Below are positions 57,726-64,000 of a stretch of DNA of 64,000 bases, in pieces (within the stretch, counting starts at the first letter, position 1; each line of letters starts with the position of its first letter). The notes beneath the pieces are model-generated. The model saw only the letters and a program-made list of their open reading frames with translations. It did no database searches and was not told where the DNA came from. Source of the DNA: Mycteria americana (lineage: Eukaryota > Chordata > Aves > Ciconiiformes > Ciconiidae); contig NC_134379.1 of NCBI RefSeq assembly GCF_035582795.1, positions 2,232,001 through 2,296,000 of the forward strand, given 5' to 3'. The position numbers and the translations under genes are program-made.

Positions 57726-60700
57726 ATGGCGCTGCGGCCGGGACCCGGCGCGGGGGCAGCCGGCGGGGCGGCGGGCGGCGGCGGAGCGGGGGCCGCCAGG
57801 TCGGTGGTGGCGGGGCCCGGCGGGGGCGGCCGGGCCGGGCCGGGCCGGGCGGGGGAGCGGGGCTGAAGGGCTGCGGCCAGCGGGTGTGTGGGGCGGCAGA
57901 TGAGGGGCGAGGGGGGCGGAGGTGAGGTGAGGGCGGGCGTGTGGAGAGGAGGAAGAGGAGAGGTGGGGTAGAGATGGGGAGGTGTGGGGGCGATGGGGGG
58001 CCGAGGGGGACGCGGGGGGGGCAGAGGCGGGGGAGCTGGTGGGCGATGAGAGGACAGAGGTGAGGGTGAGACTCGTGGGGTGGGGGCTCGGGGTGCAGTT
58101 GGGATGTGGGGGCAGAGGGGTCAGGGCCTAGGTGGGGTATGTGTGGGTCCCGGGTGGGGTATTTGTCGGGTCCTGGATGAGGTGTGTGGGGGTCCCAGGT
58201 GGGGCATGTGGGGTCCTGGGTGGGGTGTGGGGGTCCCAGGCATGGTGTGGGGAATGCAACCATGGTGGCTCCGCAGTTTGCTGGGATTTATTTGTGTTTT
58301 GGGAGCCCACCTTATCCCCCGCTCGTCCAGCTTTTGTAGCCTACTTGCCGTCAGGCTCCGCAGCCGCAATCTCAAATATTGGAGGGGAAAGGGATTTCGG
58401 GATTTCACCAGCCCTTCTTGGGTGCCGCTGGTGTCGGCAGCGATAAACGTGCTTATCGCCAGCAGGCAGGTTTGTGGCTGCTGCGGGACGGAGCCTCTGC
58501 TCGCCTGCCGCTGCTGTGGGGAGTTTTCCTTTCCGCTCCGTCCCACAAAGGGCACTTCAGCGAAGAGGGAGGACTGAGGAATGGTGTCAGGAGAAAGAAA
58601 CAGTGGTAAAAGAGACGTGCGAACATGTTGTCGTCTTTTTGGAAATGTTAGGAAGCTGTATTTCGCTACCTTTGAAGACGTAGTAATTTTTTTTTTTTTA
58701 ACGTAGGCTCTTGCGTGCTATTTGTCTGTTGTCCTGCTTTTAGGGAGGCTGGGTAAATTTTGCATTTGACAAATAAGTTCATTGAGTTGTCTCGGATATC
58801 TGAAGCCTACAGTTTTGGCAGTGTTATTGGGAACGTGAGGAGGGGAGGTCTGCACCGGGGCAACCTTCACCTGCAAGGCGTGGGCCCGGGGTGTCCCTGT
58901 CAGCTCTCTGAGCCAGGTCGCTGCTCTGCGTTGGGGAAGAGGCTATCCAAGAGGTCTGGAATACCTGGGAAGAGAAAAGCTGGAGCGTATATGTCTGCCT
59001 GTGCATGCTGTGGAAGGGATGGAAGGCTATCTTTGTGTTTCCCCGCGTATATAAATCTGAAACGGTTCTTGCGAGGGGCTGGATAAACAGTCTAACCTCT
59101 TAGAGCAACGCTGCCTGCTCAGCAATTTAATAGGAAAGTAACAAAAATGTTATCAGCAGAGTATAGGTTTTGAAAAATAAAGGGATTTAAAAATCATTGT
59201 TTCCCATTGTTAGTATTGTGGTTTCTTTGAGAATGAAGTCTGGAGGAAAAGTTCCTCCAGAGAGGAAGGAGAGAGAGGAAAAGTTCCATTCTCTGTGTCT
59301 GTGTGGGTTCTTTGCCTTGTTTCACTTTGATTTTTGTGGATTTCTGCCATTCAAAAATACTGTGACAGTCTATGTTGTGTTGATAGAGTTGTACTGATCG
59401 GGAATTAAGGGGTTTAAAAATCCACTTGTAGATAGGAAAATGTTATGTGTAGTTTGGAGCTTTTATAGTGAAGTATGAATGCAGAGAAGGAGTTGCTTCT
59501 CCCCACGCTCCTGCATTTGACTGAAGCTGTTGGTTGGTCTGTTAGGTTTTTTTTGAAGCTCCATATTTAAAATACTTATCTGATAGGGATTTACAGATTT
59601 GTATTACTACTTTAAGAGTTCTGTTGTAGGGTAATTGCTTAATTTTTCCTTTATTTTATTTTGCGCAGTGTATCACATATATTATACTTTCTTACTGTGT
59701 TACCCAAAGTATTGTGGCCAGTTGCATGAACCTAGGTGGTAAAGTGCTTCTGCTGTTGAGAACAACAGAAATGTCTGCAGGTGCATTTAAATCCATTGTG
59801 GAAATAAAAAGGAGTAAGAAACTACAGTAAAATAGCATGCTTAATAGTAGTCAACAAATCTATATATTTTAAACATCTGGGGTCATAAAGGTTTCCATTG
59901 TCTAGAAAGTGTGTTTGGTCATTTTGGAGCATACAGTCAGCTAGCTATAACTGTTCTTTTAGCCCCCAAGTAGTATATTGGTCCTTACAGACTGCTTAAT
60001 TTATCATGCCCATCTTTTTTTTTTTTTCTTTTTTTTTTTTTTTAAAGAGACGGTTCCAATTTTGTCTGTTTATTATTAATTCTCCTGTCAGTGTTGTTAT
60101 TTTGAGATAACTGGAATGAAAATGTTTTCTTTAAAAGAAAATTACTTCTGACGTTGCTCCTATCACTATATGTGATCAAGTTCAATGGTTTTCTGTAGCG
60201 CTTCAGTTAATCTCACAAATGACTGTGCCTTAACTTGCTTTCTCAGCGATGAGAATCAGCTGCTTTAACTAGATGTGTGGGCATTTCTTTTGCACCTCTG
60301 AAAAGTAGTTTAGAAATAAAGTTCCTGTTACTTGAATAAAGGAGTTGACGGGGTTTATGTACGTGCATGTGTGGCTGACGTTGGCAATTGCACAGCTAAA
60401 TCTTGGAGCGAGGTCCGTGATGAATCCGAGCTGCACGTACAGAGTACTCTGCTGCAGGAGCTTGCTTTGCTACTTTTAACTAGCTTTTCTTCCAGTGCCC
60501 TCTAATTAGCTGCAGGGTTTTCTGTTGATTGGTTTTTTTCTTTTTTTTTTTTTTTTTCAACAGAGATTTATAAATAAATCAGGAGCTCTGTAGAAAGGAA
60601 TAAATATTTAATAGTCTGGCCTTTATTTGCTTCCAACAAGCAGTGGTACCTGGCTATGCTTGTTCAGTTTACATTACGTTTGCTGATTTGGAAGAATTCT

Positions 60701-63700
60701 TGTTGACCAGATTCCCCAATAAGAAGGGAAAACATGAAGCTACGAACACTTTTCCATGCTTGTGAGCTCTTAAAAAATAACTTTTAATATTTCATAATTC
60801 TGACTAAACTAAGAATGGTGTATTTTTATGATGGCTAAAATTGCTGTGCTTGCAGATCTGGCTTACGACAGAAGCTCTACACAGCTGAACTTGCACAGGT
60901 TTTGAGGGGTATGTTGCTGTGGAGGCACTCTGTACAGAGAACTATTTCCATAGGTGAAACCAAAGGCAGGCAAAATCCAGTTAATTCACTGGGCTTCAGC
61001 CCCTGAGTGGAGAAAACAGCTTTTCTGACCAGCACCAGAGTTCAGTCATGGATATCTCTGTGATTTTCAGTCAGCTGTTTGTCTCCATGATATTCATATT
61101 TGTATGCTAAGAAGTGGATTAAAAATGACCGAATTGAACACCAGTCAGTTGAATGGGCCTTGGCCACAGTGTGAACTGAACCCAATGCAGAGGAGCCCAG
61201 CACTTGTTTTGAGATGAGGTAGCCTGTGTCTGCACAAGTGCTTCGAAGAGAGGAACCAAAAATTGTGGTGATTGAGGATGGTAAGGCCTGGACCCTTGTG
61301 TTAGTTGTGGAAGGAGAAATTAGCACGTAGCGGTCAGGGCAAAAGAAGAAGCTTTGGTGTTAAGAAGATTCTGAGTTAGAGGATGAAATGAAGAGTAATA
61401 TGGGTTGTCTTGGTGACCATGTAACCTGCTGTCTGTATAGTGGGTAGGTGCAACTTGCTCCTGGATAAATGCATAATTTAAGTTCCTTATTTTATCTTAG
61501 TACTCATATTACACAGCTCTTTTATATTTATAAACCAGGTTGGCCTTCGGAACTTCCTGCAGGTTTTGAAAAACTGTCTGCAGTCATTTGAGATAGCGTT
61601 TTCTCCTTTACTCTTAGGCAGTTTCTTTTACATGCACCCTCGTGCTGAGGAATATTGAATATCTATAAGTGTGTTTCTCTTTCATGGTATTTTGATGTAA
61701 TAGTTGCCTGGGACACTGAGTGAGGTTCTTGTTTGGTAAATTACTGCTGACGTGGGTTTCTGAGAGTTGCTTGCAAATGAGACTTTTAAACTAGGTCCTT
61801 TTTTGCTGTTTGGCAGCACAGCACATGCTTCTGTTTGAAAGTGAGGGCTAGCAATTTCCACTATGATTTCAGTTGAAATTTTAACAGCTCTTCCTCCAGG
61901 TGCACTTGGCCCTTGATACTCGAATGAGTATTTTTTCCAAGGCACTATTTTTCTTGTAATTAGATGTAATTGAGAAGATAGAAACTCCATTATTTTGCGA
62001 TACTTAATGTTTCAAAGGGGGGGAGAATGCAGAAGTGGTGGGGTTTCATGGATAGTTTGTTTCTCTGCAGAAAACTGTTACTAAGCAGCTGAGAACTATT
62101 GTCTGGTGCAGTTAATGGTCTTGCTGAATCAGATACTTCCAACAGGAGATGCTTATTCATTCTGCGGCGCTCGAAGGCCTAGCCTACACTAACAAACTGA
62201 CCTGTTACCAACCTGCGTAGGTGCCGAAACTCTCTTGTGGGTGATGTTGATGAGTCAAAGCCATTTTAGTGCTGCTGTGGAGGATAAGATCTATTTCTTC
62301 GTAGCTTTGCGTCCTGTGACAGTGCTGATGGTGCTGGGGGGACTCTCTGGTGCTTTGGGGGGATCCCTGGGAGGGGCGGCCTTTTCCCTGCGGTGGGGTT
62401 GGGTTCTGCGAGACCTGCAGGAGCAGATGAATATGCCAGCCAGAAGGTGGGAGGTTTTGGATGCTGCTGCTGATGTGCAAGTCGAGGTAGCTTTTTCATT
62501 CATTACTATTTGCACTAAAATTATAGACTTTCATGTACCTTTTTTTCCTCCTCCAGCTTCATGTTTCCTGTCGCAGGTGGTTTAGGCCCCCCTCAAGGTA
62601 TGTATGACCTTCACATTTTGAGCACAAAGTTCTTTGCTTCGTTTAGATACTTTAAACAGCTTAAAATAATTCTGCACTGATGCTCAGAAGCATGATTATT
62701 AATTGAATGCCATAGCTGTTTTTCCCCTTGAATTCAATACTGGTAAGCTGACTCTTGCAACTCTATTTATAAAACTTTCTATGCAATGTTGAAGAAGCAG
62801 TGTTATCAGAATGCGAGGTGAAAGATCTAGGAAAACTATATCTCCATTTTTAACCTGATTTTGCCTTTAAGTTTTTTGTGTTATTTTGAGTGTGGTATTT
62901 AACCTCTTTATGCTTCATCTACCAGCTGTGTATACCCATATTGTGTGGGTGTTGCAAGACCTGGTAAATATTTACAAAGCACAGTGCGACCCTGGGACAA
63001 GAGTCACAACCTGTGTGGAAAGTATTAATACAATAGGAGAGCCTTAGCCTTAAATTACCTTTGTTCTCATTCCTGTTGCAGTGCTGTTTAATTAATGGAA
63101 AATACAGAGAGAACTTGTAGGGAAAGTGGAGAGTTTTCTTATAAAAAGTCTCAGGGACTGATTTATGGATTATTCCTGATTGTGTCATGTCTCTCCTGGA
63201 ATGCTTTTGCGTGTGATGTTCAGTTATGCGTAGTTGTAATTATCTCGCGGTGTGCTGGTAACAAATGTGTGTTAGTGTATGTCTCCCAAGATAGCAAAAT
63301 ATGACATATGAAAATACTGAAACATAATCCACTTGGCTTTAATCAGTGAATTAATACATTCCAGCTTGATTTGTCCAATTTTGTTGAAGTTTAGCTTTTA
63401 CTGACAAATATTGTAACCATTTTAATATATGTAGTGGGCTAATTAACCTACAGACAAGTTATCCAGCCAGATCGGAGTGTGAAGTTGCGTTGTGAAATGA
63501 TGAGTTTATTTCCCAAGACTTACCTTCAAAAGCTGCCCGTTTGTAAGTTTTCCCTTTCAAGAGAAACGAGCAATTATCAGCAACAGTCAACCTTGTTAAT
63601 TAAATCTTGTTAACTGGAAATGACCTTTTCAAAAAATCATACAGGAAGAAACCCACAGAGAATCCTTAGGATGGTGGGAGAATTCATCAGCTTAGTTATT

Positions 63701-64000
63701 GGGAAAGCCTCATAACATTTCTTCTCTTAGACTGACCAATATCTAAACTAAGGAAATTCTGTGGCTGCCTGCAGTGTAGCATTTTATTTTTTATTTTTAA
63801 ACAGTCCAGCAAGACTGAGAGTTTTTTCCTTTCCTTTGCTGGTTTAGTTAAAACAAACCAACAAACAAAAAGGGCAATCCCCCCCTTAACACTAACTGGG
63901 AGCTTACCTTGTTTAATGTTTCATTGCAGGGATGATTCCTATGCAACAGCAAGGATTTCCAATGGTTCCTGTCATGCAGTCCAATATGCCAGGCATGATG
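57726..64000 (+). CDS. SYNRG: SYNRG (gamma-synergin), first three coding exons, partial
   Basis: Gamma-synergin binds the gamma-ear of the AP-1 clathrin adaptor at the trans-Golgi network and endosomes, through an EH domain and acidic-Phe motifs that lie beyond this window. Coding exons: 57726-57799, 62557-62597 and 63930-64000 (open at the edge), 186 bp and 62 codons. The protein starts MALRPGPGAGAAGG, a Gly/Ala-rich head like the human MALRPGAGSGGGG. It continues FMFPVAGGLGPPQG and MIPMQQQGFPMVPVMQSNM, matching the Met/Gln/Pro-rich human N-terminus as I remember it. All junctions are GT-AG and in frame. The long intron 1 (57800-62556) is GC- and G-rich at first, then AT-rich with T runs. 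The identity of the gene is firm; internal structure beyond exon 3 is not visible. Confidence 0.93.
57880..58260 (+). other. Strongly G-skewed stretch at the start of SYNRG intron 1
   Basis: For nearly 400 bp after exon 1 the non-template strand is mostly G, with many GGGG runs and few C. This is the pattern of R-loop and G-quadruplex-forming promoter-proximal DNA. It ends in a minisatellite. Confidence 0.6.
58130..58252. repeat. G-rich minisatellite in SYNRG intron 1
   Basis: About six degenerate copies of a 20-23 bp unit with the pattern GGGTCC(C/T)(G/A)GGTGGGGTAT lie in tandem. It is similar in setting, but not in sequence, to the HNF1B intron 1 minisatellite. Confidence 0.8.
58780..62556. 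other. AT-rich remainder of SYNRG intron 1
   Basis: This is non-coding, AT-rich sequence with T runs at 60014-60043 (one interruption) and near 60540-60557. Small open frames on both strands show no domain. No transposon, tRNA or conserved hairpin was recognised. Confidence 0.6.
60014..60043. repeat. T-rich run in SYNRG intron 1
   Basis: About 29 T with a single C interruption form a simple homopolymer. No flanking duplication was noted. Confidence 0.8.

Overview
The window reads as vertebrate nuclear DNA, most likely avian. Four multi-exon genes lie on the + strand in the order HEATR6 (tail) - HNF1B - DDX52 - SYNRG (head). As I recall it, this is the order on mouse chromosome 11 and on the avian chromosome homologous to human 17q12. 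Compact introns, a very GC-rich left half, scarce interspersed repeats and GC-driven amino-acid changes in HNF1B fit a bird microchromosome. The species cannot be named from sequence alone.

Layout. 1-225: last coding segment of a gene ending at TAG, probably HEATR6. About 0.7-13.0 kb: GC-rich intergenic DNA with no convincing gene, a short minisatellite and several AT-richer islands that look like regulatory elements. 13.0-13.7 kb: CpG-rich HNF1B promoter with an octamer. 13,675-37,069: HNF1B, nine coding exons, 1,674 bp, 557 codons plus stop, every junction GT-AG and the frame intact throughout. Its 3' UTR runs to a poly(A) signal at 38,345. 38.4-47.7 kb: intergenic DNA with possible regulatory islands and no gene. 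47.7-48.08 kb: DDX52 promoter with paired RFX-like and inverted ETS sites. 48,077-55,687: DDX52, fifteen coding exons, 623 codons plus stop, all helicase motifs present. 57.5-57.8 kb: SYNRG CpG island with a YY1-type motif over the ATG. 57,726-64,000: first three coding exons of SYNRG, open at the window edge.

How the genes relate. HNF1B is a tissue-restricted POU-homeodomain factor set in long, GC-rich introns that hold many candidate regulatory islands. DDX52 (ribosome biogenesis) and SYNRG (AP-1 clathrin trafficking) have housekeeping-type CpG promoters. They are neighbours by conserved synteny, not parts of one pathway. Base composition drops from GC-rich to AT-rich just inside DDX52, near 48.6 kb.

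No new multi-gene system is visible. The best leads are an in-frame second splice acceptor 78 nt inside HNF1B exon 3 that would remove 26 residues, as in a known mammalian isoform; HNF1-type sites in HNF1B intron 4; repeated Cdx/Hox-like modules in the same intron; and the promoter architecture of DDX52. Exon coordinates were set by reading splice sites and keeping frame. Family assignments rest on remembered protein sequences. Conservation of noncoding islands was not tested.
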